A stretch of DNA of 37,177 bases from an uncultured Ruminococcus sp. (GCA_902802105.1 CADCKR010000012.1:1-37177), one strand, 5' to 3'. Counted from the first letter of the stretch, positions 1 to 8,937 are shown. Numbers and translations: made by a program. Notes: generated by a model not told the origin, from the sequence alone.

Positions 1-108
1 CAAAAACCTTGCGTAATCGTCCTGCATCTCAGAGTAACTTCTACAAACCTCCTTACACTTGCTAAGTTGTCTCTTTATAACTCTTCCTTTATAGTCCACC
101 TTCTTCAT
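1..108 (-). CDS. partial gene at left edge, possibly a TnsA-like transposase endonuclease subunit
   Basis: Only the first 36 codons are present and the gene continues off the left edge. The frame is open from an ATG at 123, but the ATG at 108 is the better start because a GGAGG lies 8 bases upstream of it. The protein begins MKKVDYKGRVIKRQLSKCKE and goes on with VCRSYSEMQDDYARFL. From memory, small TnsA-type proteins of clostridial Tn7-like elements begin in the same way, with a KGR...KR..SKC..VC.TY motif followed by a helix ending in LE.D, but this cannot be proved from 36 residues. The gene is transcribed away from guaA and follows a long repeat-rich non-coding stretch. That is the arrangement of tnsA next to the right end of Tn7. 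Other mobile-element or hypothetical proteins remain possible. Confidence 0.4.
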   Translation of the reverse strand, partial: MKKVDYKGRVIKRQLSKCKEVCRSYSEMQDDYARFL

Positions 109-263
109 CTGCATAACCTCCATTTTTTTTAATCCCTAGAAATTTAACGTGTGATGGGAAGTCTCCCCATTTTTAATACAAATTTGGGAGATCAGTATTT
201 AAGCTGATTTTTGCTTGCTTTCCTAATTGTCGTTGTGTCAGTATTTGTCACTTATTTTTAGAA

Positions 264-547
264 ATAGTGGTTTTCGGGGCGATAAACCCATCGTATTGTT
301 AGCAAGAACTCATTATGAGGGTGTTTTCCCAAAAACAAAGTATAATGTGACGGGATTTTGCCCCAAAAACCACGTATTTCCCCAAAAGCGCCTCCTCTCG
401 TGATTTGTTTTTACGTTGTCGTTTTACCTCCTCTCTCGAAACCCTGATTATAAGCGACTTTCTACATGTACCTCCTTTCCCCAAATTGTCACCACCAAAA
501 AGTACTATGTCAGAGGGCAAAGCCATTCAGCCTCATTTGGGGCAAAC
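264..547. repeat. cluster of five TTTGGGGMAA-type motifs in both orientations
   Basis: A core like TTTGGGGCAA or TTTGGGGAAA occurs at about 271-286 (plus, as TTTTCGGGGCGATAAA), 357-370 (minus), 377-386 (minus), 476-487 (minus) and 535-547 (plus). The first two form a longer inverted repeat: GTGGTTTTCGGGGCGATAA at 267-285 faces TTTTGCCCCAAAAACCAC at 356-373. Five copies in 280 bases of non-coding DNA suggest binding sites for a transposase or regulator, but the function is not known. Confidence 0.5.
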
Positions 548-570
548 TATTTATCCTCTCTTATTTTTCT

Positions 571-610
571 TTGTGTCCTATCTTCTCCTGCGTTTGTGTC
601 CGTTCTTCTC
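571..610 (+). repeat. tandem 17-base direct repeat, 23-base period
   Basis: TTGTGTCC-TA-TCTTCTC at 571-587 recurs as TTGTGTCC-GT-TCTTCTC at 594-610, with 15 of 17 bases the same. The spacing is about two helical turns, as expected for protein binding sites on one DNA face. It lies in a strand-biased tract that is pyrimidine-rich on the plus strand, so part of the likeness could come from base composition. Confidence 0.5.
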
Positions 611-706
611 TTATTATCTTTTCTCAAATCTACTTTTTTAATCTTCACTTTTTACGACCACGACGTTATCAGGAGCGACACTTAGGACGTGTTTTTTTCA
701 CTAGTA

Positions 707-767
707 CTTAGTTAGTCAGACTGCGGAAAGCCGCATTATATCAAGGTTTTGCTTAGTTACCCAGACT
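707..767 (-). repeat. pair of 16-base direct repeats near the putative element end
   Basis: CTTAGTTAGTCAGACT at 707-722 recurs as CTTAGTTACCCAGACT at 752-767. On the minus strand both read AGTCTGNNTAACTAAG. They are 45 bases apart, between the repeat-rich region and the guaA terminator. TnsB sites of canonical Tn7 contain AAAGTCTTAAACT, which is loosely similar, so these are plausible outermost transposase binding sites. Confidence 0.5.
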
Positions 768-821
768 TTGCTGGAGGATTACAAGGATCAAGAAGTACTA
801 CATAATAGCCAGAACTATCTT

Positions 822-881
822 TATTTAAAACAAAGAAAAGACCTCGCAAGTGTGACCATAAAGTCACACATTACAAGGTCT
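822..881 (-). terminator. intrinsic terminator of the purC-guaA operon
   Basis: On the minus strand, 881-839 folds into an 18-bp stem with one bulged U and two G-U pairs. The inner arms are GTGTGAC and GTCACAC around a six-base loop, and the outer arms are AGACCT and AGGTCT. It is followed at 838-826 by TTTCTTTGTTTTA. The G-U pairs exist only in the minus-strand transcript, which gives the direction. It lies about 85 bases past the guaA stop. Confidence 0.85.
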
Positions 882-966
882 CTTGATTCTTTTCTTTTTC
901 TTTTTTCTAAGACTATTGCGGGTGCCCCGAAAAAGGGTGAGGAACGAGGCCGGGGGACAATTTTTA

Positions 967-2508
967 TTATTCCCACTCTATCGTTGCCGGGGGTTTGGAT
1001 GTAATGTCGTAAACAACACGGTTGACATTGCGTACCTCGTTGATTATACGATTGGAGATTTTTTCCAGAATATCATAAGGCAGACGTGCCCAATCGGCAG
1101 TCATAAAATCAGAGGTCGTAACCGCACGGATGGCAATAGTATTGTCATAGGTTCTGCCGTCACCCATTACACCGACACTCCTGATACCTGTGAGCACTGC
1201 GAAGAACTGGTCTACGCTGCGTGAAAGTCCGTTTGACTTTATTTCATCACGGAGAATTGCGTCTGCATCCTTGAGTATCTCAAGCTTTTCTTCGGTTATA
1301 TCTCCCATGATGCGTATCGCAAGTCCGGGGCCCGGAAAAGGCTGACGCCATATTAAAAACTCAGGTATCTCCATTTCAAGACCTGCCTGTCTTACTTCGT
1401 CCTTGAAAAGATCACGCAAGGGTTCGATAATGCCTTCAAAGCCGACATCCTCCGGCAGACCGCCGACATTGTGATGGCTCTTTATCACAGCGGCTTCTCC
1501 TGTTCCGCTCTCTACAACATCGGGATAGATCGTTCCCTGACAAAGATATTCTATCCTGCCAAGCTTTTTGGCCTCGTCCTCAAATACGCGGATGAACTCC
1601 TCGCCAATTATTTTGCGCTTTGTTTCGGGGTCGGTAACACCCTGAAGCCTTGTCATAAAACGCTCCTGCGCGTTTACACGTATCAGGTTCATATCAAACT
1701 GCTTGCGGAATACGCTCTCGACCTCATCGCCCTCGTCCTTGCGCAGGAGACCATGATCTACAAATATACAAGTGAGCTGCTTGCCTACTGCCTTGTGTAC
1801 AAGAAGTGCAGCGACCGATGAATCAACTCCGCCGGAAAGCGCACAAAGCACCTTCTTGTCGCCTATTTTTTCCTTCAGCTGCTTTATAGTATCCGTAACA
1901 AATGAGCTCATTCTCCACTCGGCAGTACAGCCGCAGGCATTGTAAAGGAAGTTCCTCAGATAAAGCATTCCCTGCTCGGTATGGTTTACCTCCGGATGAA
2001 ACTGCAAAGCAAAGAACTTTCTCTTTATATCCTCCATAGCAGCAACAGGACAGCTCTCTGAGATAGCCGTTACCTTGAAGCCGTGCGGCACTTTGGCAAT
2101 ATAATCCGTATGGCTCATCCATGTTACCGCTTTGGCTTTTGCGGAATGAAATACAAGAGATGATGTGTTGCACTCTATCTCTGTCTTGCCGTATTCTCTC
2201 GTTTCGCTTTTTTGTACCTTTCCGCCCAAGGTCTGCGCCATAAGCTGCGCACCGTAACAGATACCAAGCACCGGCAGACCAAGCTCGAAAACACCGGGGT
2301 CGCACTTGGGCGCATTTTCTTCATAGGTGCTGTTGGGACCGCCGGAGAAAATTATGCCCATGTAGCCTGCCTTTTTTATTTCCTCTGCTGTGATCTTGTA
2401 CGGCCGCAGCTCGCAGTAAACGCTGCATTCACGCACACGCCTTGCAATAAGCTGACTGTACTGTCCGCCGAAATCCATAATAAGAACAGATTCTCTTTTT
2501 ATATCCAT
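967..2508 (-). CDS. guaA: GMP synthase (glutamine-hydrolysing)
   Basis: Converts XMP to GMP using glutamine and ATP, the last step of guanine nucleotide synthesis, in the cytosol. The 513-residue protein has an N-terminal class I glutamine amidotransferase domain with Cys84 in LGICYGAQ and His171/Glu173 in FHPEV. An ATP pyrophosphatase domain follows, with its P-loop SGGVDSS at 225-231, and then the C-terminal dimerisation domain ending PPATIEWE, typical of the family. The frame is also open from a GTG at 2514. The ATG at 2508 is preferred because AGAAGG lies 8 bases before it, whereas the same site is only 2 bases from the GTG. It is the last gene of the purine operon, 56 bases after glmS, and is followed by a strong terminator. 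Confidence 0.97.
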   Translation of the reverse strand: MDIKRESVLIMDFGGQYSQLIARRVRECSVYCELRPYKITAEEIKKAGYMGIIFSGGPNSTYEENAPKCDPGVFELGLPVLGICYGAQLMAQTLGGKVQKSETREYGKTEIECNTSSLVFHSAKAKAVTWMSHTDYIAKVPHGFKVTAISESCPVAAMEDIKRKFFALQFHPEVNHTEQGMLYLRNFLYNACGCTAEWRMSSFVTDTIKQLKEKIGDKKVLCALSGGVDSSVAALLVHKAVGKQLTCIFVDHGLLRKDEGDEVESVFRKQFDMNLIRVNAQERFMTRLQGVTDPETKRKIIGEEFIRVFEDEAKKLGRIEYLCQGTIYPDVVESGTGEAAVIKSHHNVGGLPEDVGFEGIIEPLRDLFKDEVRQAGLEMEIPEFLIWRQPFPGPGLAIRIMGDITEEKLEILKDADAILRDEIKSNGLSRSVDQFFAVLTGIRSVGVMGDGRTYDNTIAIRAVTTSDFMTADWARLPYDILEKISNRIINEVRNVNRVVYDITSKPPATIEWE

Positions 2509-2564
2509 ATTCACTACCTTCTCATATTAAACAAAATCACAGCAGTAAAGAATCACGCCGTTCT

Positions 2565-4391
2565 TTATTCAACTGTCACGGATTTTGCAAGATTACGTGG
2601 TTTATCAATATCGCAGCCCTTAGCAGAAGCAACATAGTATGCAAAAAGCTGGAGCGGAACAACCGCAAGTGACGGCAGCATCATGTCGCATATCTTCGGA
2701 ATGAAGATCGTGTTCTGAGCGACCTCGGCAAGCTCTCTGTGATCGTCACAGGCAAGACAAAGCACGTTTGCTCCTCTTGTCTGAACCTCACGGATGTTGC
2801 TGACCGTCTTAGCGATAAGCGGCTCGTGCGTTGCAAGCGCTATGACAAGAGTGCCGTCCTCTATAAGGCTGATCGTGCCGTGCTTCAGTTCTCCTGCCGC
2901 ATAAGCCTCCGAATGAATATACGATATCTCCTTGAGCTTAAGGGAGCCCTCAAGCGAAAGTGCATAGTCGATATTTCTTCCGATGAAGAATATATCCTTT
3001 GAATTGAACAGCTTGGATGCAAGATACTGCACCTGCTGACTGTTTTCAAGTATTTTAGTGATCTTGTCAGGTATCGACAGAAGCTCTGATACATAATACT
3101 CTGCCTGTGCCGCATCAAGAGTGCCGATCACCTCACCAAAGAAGATCGCCATAAGATAGATCACCGCTAACTGCGCACTGTAGGCCTTTGTAGTTGCAAC
3201 AGCGATCTCAGGACCTGCCCAGGTGTATATCACATCGTCAGATTCTGCTGCAATAGCGCTGCCGACCACGTTTACGACCGAAATAACATGGGAGCCTCTC
3301 CTCTGAGCCTCTTTCATTGCCTCTTTGGTATCGGCAGTTTCACCGGACTGACTTATGACGACAGTAAGCGTTTTATCATCAACTATCGGGTCACGGTAGC
3401 GGAACTCTGACGCAAGATCGGCTTCGACTGGCTTTCTGAGTATCTTTTCAAACACATACTTTGCCACAACTCCGACATGATATGCAGAGCCGCAGGCAAG
3501 TATATTTATTTTGTTGAATGAACGTATCTGTTCTGGAGTAAGGCTTATCTCATCAAGCACGACTCGTCCGTTTCTGATGCGCGGTGATACCGTGTCGTGA
3601 ATGACCTTTGGCTGCTCCATTATCTCCTTGAACATAAAATGCTCATAGCCGCACTTTTCGGCGGCATCTATAGTCCAGCTTACAGTCTCGACTTCTTTAT
3701 GAACATCTTCCCTGTCGGTATTTATTATCTTTATGCTGTCGCGACCAAGAATAGCTATCTCGTTGTTTTCAAGGCGGTAAATGCTCTTTGTTTTGGCAAG
3801 GATAGCAGGCACATCGGACGCAATATAATTTTCACCCTGACCGATACCAATGATAAGCGGGCTTTCCTTCCTGACAGCTATGATCTGATCCGGCGCTTCA
3901 CGGCTGATAACACCGAGAGCATAAGAGCCGTCAAGCTTTGCAAGCACCTTTATTATCGTGTCGATAAGATCGCCCTTGTAATAATATTCTATAAGCTGTG
4001 CTATGACCTCCGTATCAGTCATAGAGCGGAAGGTCATACCCTTTGATATAAGGTAATCCTTTAATTGAAGATAGTTCTCGATAATGCCGTTATGCACTAC
4101 GGCAAAGCGCCCTGAATCGCTCAGGTGCGGATGTGCATTCACATCAGAAGGCTCTCCGTGGGTAGCCCATCTTGTGTGACCGATACCCACTGTGCCTTTG
4201 ATATCCTTGCCGTCATTGGTGAGCTTTTTCAGCTCGGCAAGCTTTCCTTTGGACTTCCTGACAACAAGATCTGTGCCGTCATGCAGGCAGATACCCGCAG
4301 AATCATATCCGCGGTATTCAAGCTTTTCCAAGCCCTTGAGCAAAAACGGAGCGGCCTGTTCATAGCCGATATAACCTACTATGCCACACAT
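2565..4391 (-). CDS. glmS: glutamine-fructose-6-phosphate aminotransferase (isomerising)
   Basis: Makes glucosamine-6-phosphate from fructose-6-phosphate and glutamine, the entry point to peptidoglycan amino sugars. The protein has 608 residues, the usual length. The N-terminal class II amidotransferase begins MCGIVGYIG with nucleophile Cys2. Two SIS sugar-isomerase domains follow, with SQSGETADT in the first, and the C terminus reads DKPRNLAKSVTVE as in the family. A GAGGAG lies 10 bases upstream of the ATG. It sits between purA (21-base gap) and guaA. No glmS ribozyme can fit in the 21-base gap, so the ribozyme control known from Bacillus is absent here and expression probably follows the purine operon. 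Confidence 0.97.
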   Translation of the reverse strand: MCGIVGYIGYEQAAPFLLKGLEKLEYRGYDSAGICLHDGTDLVVRKSKGKLAELKKLTNDGKDIKGTVGIGHTRWATHGEPSDVNAHPHLSDSGRFAVVHNGIIENYLQLKDYLISKGMTFRSMTDTEVIAQLIEYYYKGDLIDTIIKVLAKLDGSYALGVISREAPDQIIAVRKESPLIIGIGQGENYIASDVPAILAKTKSIYRLENNEIAILGRDSIKIINTDREDVHKEVETVSWTIDAAEKCGYEHFMFKEIMEQPKVIHDTVSPRIRNGRVVLDEISLTPEQIRSFNKINILACGSAYHVGVVAKYVFEKILRKPVEADLASEFRYRDPIVDDKTLTVVISQSGETADTKEAMKEAQRRGSHVISVVNVVGSAIAAESDDVIYTWAGPEIAVATTKAYSAQLAVIYLMAIFFGEVIGTLDAAQAEYYVSELLSIPDKITKILENSQQVQYLASKLFNSKDIFFIGRNIDYALSLEGSLKLKEISYIHSEAYAAGELKHGTISLIEDGTLVIALATHEPLIAKTVSNIREVQTRGANVLCLACDDHRELAEVAQNTIFIPKICDMMLPSLAVVPLQLFAYYVASAKGCDIDKPRNLAKSVTVE

Positions 4392-4412
4392 AATAACTTA
4401 ACTCCTCCAGAC

Positions 4413-5693
4413 TTATCGGTAGATGATATCCTCTCTCTTCGGACCGTTTGAGACCATTGTGAACGGAACGCCGACTGCTTTCTCGGCAAACTCGATATAT
4501 TTGCGGCAGTTTTCGGGAAGCTCCTCATATTTCCTGATACCCCTGATATCACACTTCCAACCGGGAAGTACCTCCAGTACAGGCTTTGCTCTTTTGAGTC
4601 TGGTCGTTGACGGGAAGTAATCTATTCTCTTTCCGTCAAGCTCATAAGCAACGCACACCGGTATCTCGTCAAGATAGCCAAGTGCGTCAAGTACAGTAAA
4701 CGCCACCTGTGTTGCGCCCTGAACCTTACAGCCGTAGCGTGTTGCCACAAGATCAAGCCATCCCATTCTTCTCGGACGTCCGGTTGTAGCGCCGTATTCG
4801 CCTCCGTCGCCGCCTCTTTTTCTGAGCTCGTCAGCCTCATCGCCGAATATCTCGCTGACAAATTCGCCTGCGCCGACTGCGCTTGAATATGCCTTGACAA
4901 CGGTGATTATATCCTTTATCTCATAAGGCGGTATTCCGCCTGCACCGACTGCGCCGTAGCCTGCGATAGTATTTGATGATGTTACCATCGGATAGATACC
5001 GAAATCTGTGTCTTTAAGTGAACCCAACTGACCTTCAAGAAGGATATTCTTGCCTGCTCTTACTGCATCGTTCACTATATCGAAGGTATTTGCCGCATAG
5101 GGTGCAAGAGCTTCCTTATATTCCATAAGCTTTGCAAACATCTCGTCTGTGCTGATGGGGTCTTTATGGTAAACATTTTTAACGATAGCGTTCTTTACTT
5201 CAAGTATACGCTCCAGTTTTTCTTTAAGACCTGCTTCATCGTCATAAAGCTCATTTACCTGAAAGCCTATCTTGGAGAACTTATCGGAATAGAACGGAGC
5301 TATGCCCGATTTTGTCGAACCGAAGCTCTTGCCGCCGAGTCTTTCTTCCTCGTAGCAGTCAAAAAGCTTGTGGTACGGCATTACTATCTGTGCTCTGTCA
5401 GACACAAGGATATTCGGCATCGGAACACCCTTATCGACAAGCTCCTTTATTTCCTTCACAAGGTTTTCTACGCTCAGTGCAACGCCGTTGCCTATCACGT
5501 TTGTTATCTCACTGTTAAAAACGCCTGAAGGAAGCTGATGGAGCGCAAATTTGCCGTAATTATTGATTATGGTATGGCCTGCATTGCTGCCGCCCTGAAA
5601 TCTTATTACCATGTCAGACTTCTGTGCAAGCACGTCGGTTATCTTGCCCTTTCCTTCATCGCCCCAGTTGGCGCCTACTATTGCTTTTACCAT
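4413..5693 (-). CDS. purA: adenylosuccinate synthetase
   Basis: Joins IMP and aspartate, using GTP, to give adenylosuccinate, the first committed step to AMP. The 426 residues match the family length. The P-loop-like GDEGKGK motif is at residues 11-17 with the catalytic Asp at 12. QGGSNAGHT, a GSTKSGIAP segment and the TTTGRPRRMGWLD stretch are also clear. The ATG at 5693 begins MVKAIVGANWGDEG, the standard start for this family. The nearest Shine-Dalgarno (GGAAGGA) is rather far upstream, at about 13 bases. It lies downstream of purB, whose product acts on the PurA product. Confidence 0.97.
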   Translation of the reverse strand: MVKAIVGANWGDEGKGKITDVLAQKSDMVIRFQGGSNAGHTIINNYGKFALHQLPSGVFNSEITNVIGNGVALSVENLVKEIKELVDKGVPMPNILVSDRAQIVMPYHKLFDCYEEERLGGKSFGSTKSGIAPFYSDKFSKIGFQVNELYDDEAGLKEKLERILEVKNAIVKNVYHKDPISTDEMFAKLMEYKEALAPYAANTFDIVNDAVRAGKNILLEGQLGSLKDTDFGIYPMVTSSNTIAGYGAVGAGGIPPYEIKDIITVVKAYSSAVGAGEFVSEIFGDEADELRKRGGDGGEYGATTGRPRRMGWLDLVATRYGCKVQGATQVAFTVLDALGYLDEIPVCVAYELDGKRIDYFPSTTRLKRAKPVLEVLPGWKCDIRGIRKYEELPENCRKYIEFAEKAVGVPFTMVSNGPKREDIIYR

Positions 5694-5758
5694 TTTACTG
5701 TTCTCATCCTTCCCTATGGTTGATATTTATGATATTTTCTGTCCTGATACGACAGTAT

Positions 5759-7177
5759 TTACACGTTGATCTCCGCTTTTTCGGTCTCTACATTCTCATA
5801 GGGAGCGAGTGCCTCTGCAACTGCTCCGCTGAGGAAATCCTCTGTCTGCTGAGGAGCACGTCCGACATATTTTTCGGGACGGCAGATCTCGTTGAGCTGA
5901 TCGAGTGTCTTGCCGAATGCAGGGTCTGCCGCGATCTTTTCAAGCAGATCATTTCTGCCGCCGCTGCTCTTTATCTCCTGTGAAAGCGCCCTGATCTTCT
6001 CGTGAAGCTCCTGACGGTTGCCGCCTGCCTTGACAGCATCCATCATAATATTCTCTGTCATCATAAAGGGCAGCTCGTTCATAAGATGAGCGGTTATCGC
6101 GCCCTCATATACAACAAGGCCGTCACTGACATTGATGTACAGGTTAAGTATGGCATCGACAGCCAAAAATGCTTCCGGCACACTCAGACGCTTGTTTGCG
6201 GAGTCGTCAAGAGTTCTCTCGAACCACTGTGTCGCCGCTGTGATGTAGGGGTTCAGAACATCTATCATTACATAGCGTGAAAGTGAAGTCATGCGCTCCG
6301 ACCTCATGGGGTTACGCTTGTATGCCATAGCGCTTGAGCCGATCTGACTTTTCTCAAACGGCTCCTCGACCTCTTTCAGGTGCTGCAAAAGCCTTATATC
6401 GTTAGAGAATTTTGACGCACTCTGAGCGATGCCTGCAAGCACGTTTAAAACACGGCTGTCAAGCTTTCTTGAATAGGTCTGGCCGGACACTGCAAAGCAG
6501 TCGGAGAAGCCCATTTTTTCAGCGATAAGCCTGTCTATCTGCTTGCACTTTTCATGGTCGCCATCAAAAAGCTCAAGGAAGCTTGCCTGTGTGCCTGTGG
6601 TACCCTTGCAGCCGAGAAGCTTCATGGTTGATAGCACATATCTCACGTCTTCAAGATCCATAAGAAGATCCTGTATCCAGAGAGTAGCCCTCTTGCCTAC
6701 AGTAGTCGGCTGTGCAGGCTGAAAATGAGTAAACGCAAGCGTAGGAAGAGCTTTATATTTATCCGCAAACCTGGAAAGCTGGCGGATAACGCTTACAAGC
6801 TTCTTTTCAACTATTTTGAGAGCCTCTGTCATTATAATGACATCGGTATTGTCGCCCACATAGCATGAGGTGGCGCCGAGATGGATTATGCCTGCCGCTT
6901 TGGGGCACTGAACGCCGTAAGCATAAACGTGTGACATAACGTCATGGCGGACGATCTTTTCTCTCTCCTCAGCGACCTCGTAATTAATGTCGTCTGCATG
7001 AGCCCTGAGCTCATCTATCTGCTCCTGAGTGATGTTCAGACCAAGCTCGTGCTCGGCTTCGGCAAGCGCGATCCAGAGCTTTCTCCATGTCTTGAACTTC
7101 ATATCGGGAGAAAAAACGTATTTCATTTCCTTATCCGCATATCTTGATGAAAGCGGTGATTCGTATGTATCTCTCAT
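5759..7177 (-). CDS. purB: adenylosuccinate lyase
   Basis: Cleaves adenylosuccinate to AMP and SAICAR to AICAR, both with release of fumarate. The protein has 472 residues of the fumarase/aspartase superfamily. HFQPAQPTT is at 151-159 and the signature loop SSAMAYKRNPMRSE at 281-294, which carries the catalytic serine. The 472-residue form resembles the longer clostridial and eukaryote-like PurB rather than the 430-residue Bacillus form. The ATG at 7177 has AAGG about 11 bases upstream. The 66-base gap to purA contains a small hairpin, CTGTC-N7-GACAG. Confidence 0.96.
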   Translation of the reverse strand: MRDTYESPLSSRYADKEMKYVFSPDMKFKTWRKLWIALAEAEHELGLNITQEQIDELRAHADDINYEVAEEREKIVRHDVMSHVYAYGVQCPKAAGIIHLGATSCYVGDNTDVIIMTEALKIVEKKLVSVIRQLSRFADKYKALPTLAFTHFQPAQPTTVGKRATLWIQDLLMDLEDVRYVLSTMKLLGCKGTTGTQASFLELFDGDHEKCKQIDRLIAEKMGFSDCFAVSGQTYSRKLDSRVLNVLAGIAQSASKFSNDIRLLQHLKEVEEPFEKSQIGSSAMAYKRNPMRSERMTSLSRYVMIDVLNPYITAATQWFERTLDDSANKRLSVPEAFLAVDAILNLYINVSDGLVVYEGAITAHLMNELPFMMTENIMMDAVKAGGNRQELHEKIRALSQEIKSSGGRNDLLEKIAADPAFGKTLDQLNEICRPEKYVGRAPQQTEDFLSGAVAEALAPYENVETEKAEINV

Positions 7178-7346
7178 AATTATCGTTACCTTTTTTATTT
7201 GTTCATTAACAGAAAGCGAATATTTCCGCTTCTGACCTTTAAGAGCTGTTCAAAAATTATTGTTCATTTCTGCCTGTCCGGTTTGCCATGCGCTGCGCCG
7301 GCGCACTGCCCGGAACAGATCATATTTCTTCACGGTTTGCCCGTCT

Positions 7347-8861
7347 TCAGCTTTTGTCTTTGCCGATGCAGGCTTTTCCGTTATTCTTCGGCGGGAGCTT
7401 TTTATCGAAGTCCACGCCTCCGCGCTCTTTTCCGGCAAGCATTTTTTCGGGTATCTTGGTAGGATATCTGCCGGAGAAGCAGGCGTCACAGAAGCCGGTG
7501 CATTTTCCGCCGAGCATTTCTCCTAATTTATCCGGCGGAAGGAAGCCGAGGGTATCGGCACCTGTAAGCTCACATATCTCGTTTATTGTGTGCTTTACTG
7601 CGATAAGCTCATCTCTTGACGGAATATCCGTACCGTAGAAGCACGGCCAGATAAACGGCGGCGAGCTTATGCGCAGATGCACCTCTCTGGCTCCTGCATT
7701 GCGGAGCATCCTGACTATTCTGTCACAGGTAGTGCCGCGCACGATAGAATCGTCGATAACGACCACGCGCTTATCCTTCAGCACCGAGCTGAGCGGATTG
7801 AGCTTTAGCTTTACGGAGTTAGCCCTTTCCTTCTGTGTCGGCTTGATGAAGGTACGCCCTATGTAGCCGTTTTTGACAATACCCTTTTCGTAAGGAATAC
7901 CCGATTCCTCACTGTAGCCGATAGCGGCGTCAATGCCCGATTCGGGCACGCCGATGACGATATCAGCCTCGACGGGGAACTCCCTTGCAAGTATCCTTCC
8001 CGCAGCCTTACGGGATTCATAGACGCTTATGCCGTCTATTTCCGAGTCGGTACGGGCAAAATATATATATTCAAACACACAGAGAGATTTCCTCTTTGAC
8101 GGGTCGATATTAGTTTTTATCGACTGTATGCCTTTTTCGCCGACAACGATTATCTCGCCCGGCTCAACGTCACGCACGAACTCGGCTCCGCAGGCGGCAA
8201 GAGCGCAGCTCTCGGACGCAAACACGACAGAGCTTCCTATCCTGCCCATGCACAGCGGTCTGAAGCCGTGAGGGTCTCTTGCTGCGATAAGCTTTTTGGG
8301 GCTCATTACAAGCAGGGAATATGCGCCCTCTATCTGACGCATGGTTTTTTCAACGGCTTCCTCAACGGAAGAAGCATTTATACGCTCTCTTGCGATAAGA
8401 TAAGCTATTGCTTCGGAGTCTATCGTTGTCTGAAAAATAGCGCCCCTCTGTTCAAGCTCACGCCTTATTTCAAAAGCATTGGTAAGATTGCCGTTGTGAG
8501 CTATTGCAAGAGTGCCCTTTACATAACGCATAACAAGCGGCTGTGAGTTTTCCCGCACACTGCCGCCTGCCGTTGAATACCTTACGTGAGATATTGCCAT
8601 CTGCCCCGTCAGTGAGTTAAGTATCTCGTTGCTGAATACCTCGCTGACAAGTCCCATATTTTTATGTCCGGAAATAACGCCGCGGTCGTTCACCGATATG
8701 CCGCAGCTCTCCTGACCTCTGTGCTGGAGCGCAAGAAGTCCGTTATAACACGCATAAGCAGGCGCTATACTGTCATCACCGTAAATGCCGAAAACACCGC
8801 ACTCTTCGTGCAGCCCTTCCTTATCCAGGAATTCTTTATCAATACTCAAATATTTCACCAT
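7347..8861 (-). CDS. purF: amidophosphoribosyltransferase
   Basis: Catalyses the first committed step of purine synthesis, from PRPP and glutamine to phosphoribosylamine. The 504-residue protein is a Bacillus-type PurF. A propeptide of about 20 residues precedes the nucleophile Cys21 in EECGVFGIYG, so self-cleavage is expected. The phosphoribosyltransferase PRPP loop is VVVIDDSIVRGTT. Cysteines in KSLCVFEYIYF and in GFCDACFSGRYP match the ligands of the oxygen-sensitive 4Fe-4S cluster. The start has no strong Shine-Dalgarno, which may mean coupling to upstream translation. The 169-base gap to purB contains a GC-rich imperfect dyad near 7276-7320 of unknown role. Confidence 0.96.
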   Translation of the reverse strand: MVKYLSIDKEFLDKEGLHEECGVFGIYGDDSIAPAYACYNGLLALQHRGQESCGISVNDRGVISGHKNMGLVSEVFSNEILNSLTGQMAISHVRYSTAGGSVRENSQPLVMRYVKGTLAIAHNGNLTNAFEIRRELEQRGAIFQTTIDSEAIAYLIARERINASSVEEAVEKTMRQIEGAYSLLVMSPKKLIAARDPHGFRPLCMGRIGSSVVFASESCALAACGAEFVRDVEPGEIIVVGEKGIQSIKTNIDPSKRKSLCVFEYIYFARTDSEIDGISVYESRKAAGRILAREFPVEADIVIGVPESGIDAAIGYSEESGIPYEKGIVKNGYIGRTFIKPTQKERANSVKLKLNPLSSVLKDKRVVVIDDSIVRGTTCDRIVRMLRNAGAREVHLRISSPPFIWPCFYGTDIPSRDELIAVKHTINEICELTGADTLGFLPPDKLGEMLGGKCTGFCDACFSGRYPTKIPEKMLAGKERGGVDFDKKLPPKNNGKACIGKDKS

Positions 8862-8875
8862 CCAAGTACATGTAT

Positions 8876-8903
8876 CCGTGGCAAGCCGTTCGGCCTGCCG
8901 CGG
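8876..8903 (-). other. intercistronic hairpin between purC and purF
   Basis: The minus strand reads CCGCGGCAGGCC-GAAC-GGCTTGCCACGG, a 12-position stem with one mismatch and a tetraloop. There is no U-run, so it is not a normal terminator. It may stabilise or process the mRNA between the first two genes. Confidence 0.5.
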
Positions 8904-8937
8904 TCTCCATGCTAAACAAAAGCCGATACTCCGAATC

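Larger units (their letters stand above)
1..783. mobile_element. candidate terminal region of a Tn7-like or other mobile element downstream of guaA
   Basis: Between the partial gene (start 108) and the guaA terminator (839-881) lie about 730 bases with no convincing gene. They hold several short direct and inverted repeats, listed separately, which could be transposase binding sites. They also hold dyads just upstream of the partial gene: ATGGGAAGTCTCCCCAT at 154-170 and ATCAG-N8-CTGAT at 191-208. A tentative outer boundary is near 783, where the minus strand reads TGTAATCC just outside the outermost GTCTG-type repeat. The boundary, the element type and the target-site duplication are all inferred, since only one end is in view. 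Confidence 0.35.

Noticed and set aside
299..526. 75-residue minus-strand open frame in the left repeat region
   Set aside because: It overlaps the TTTGGGG repeats, has no family-like residues and only a weak ribosome site at poor spacing.
922..958. Second terminator just after guaA (GTGCCCC with GGGGGAC)
   Set aside because: The stem has a mismatch near its base, a long unpaired centre and no U-run on the minus strand.
2565..4391. Tn7 insertion at the classic glmS attachment site
   Set aside because: glmS is followed directly by guaA with no element; the candidate element is past guaA.
4391..4412. glmS ribozyme upstream of glmS
   Set aside because: The gap to purA is only 21 bases, far too short for the ribozyme.
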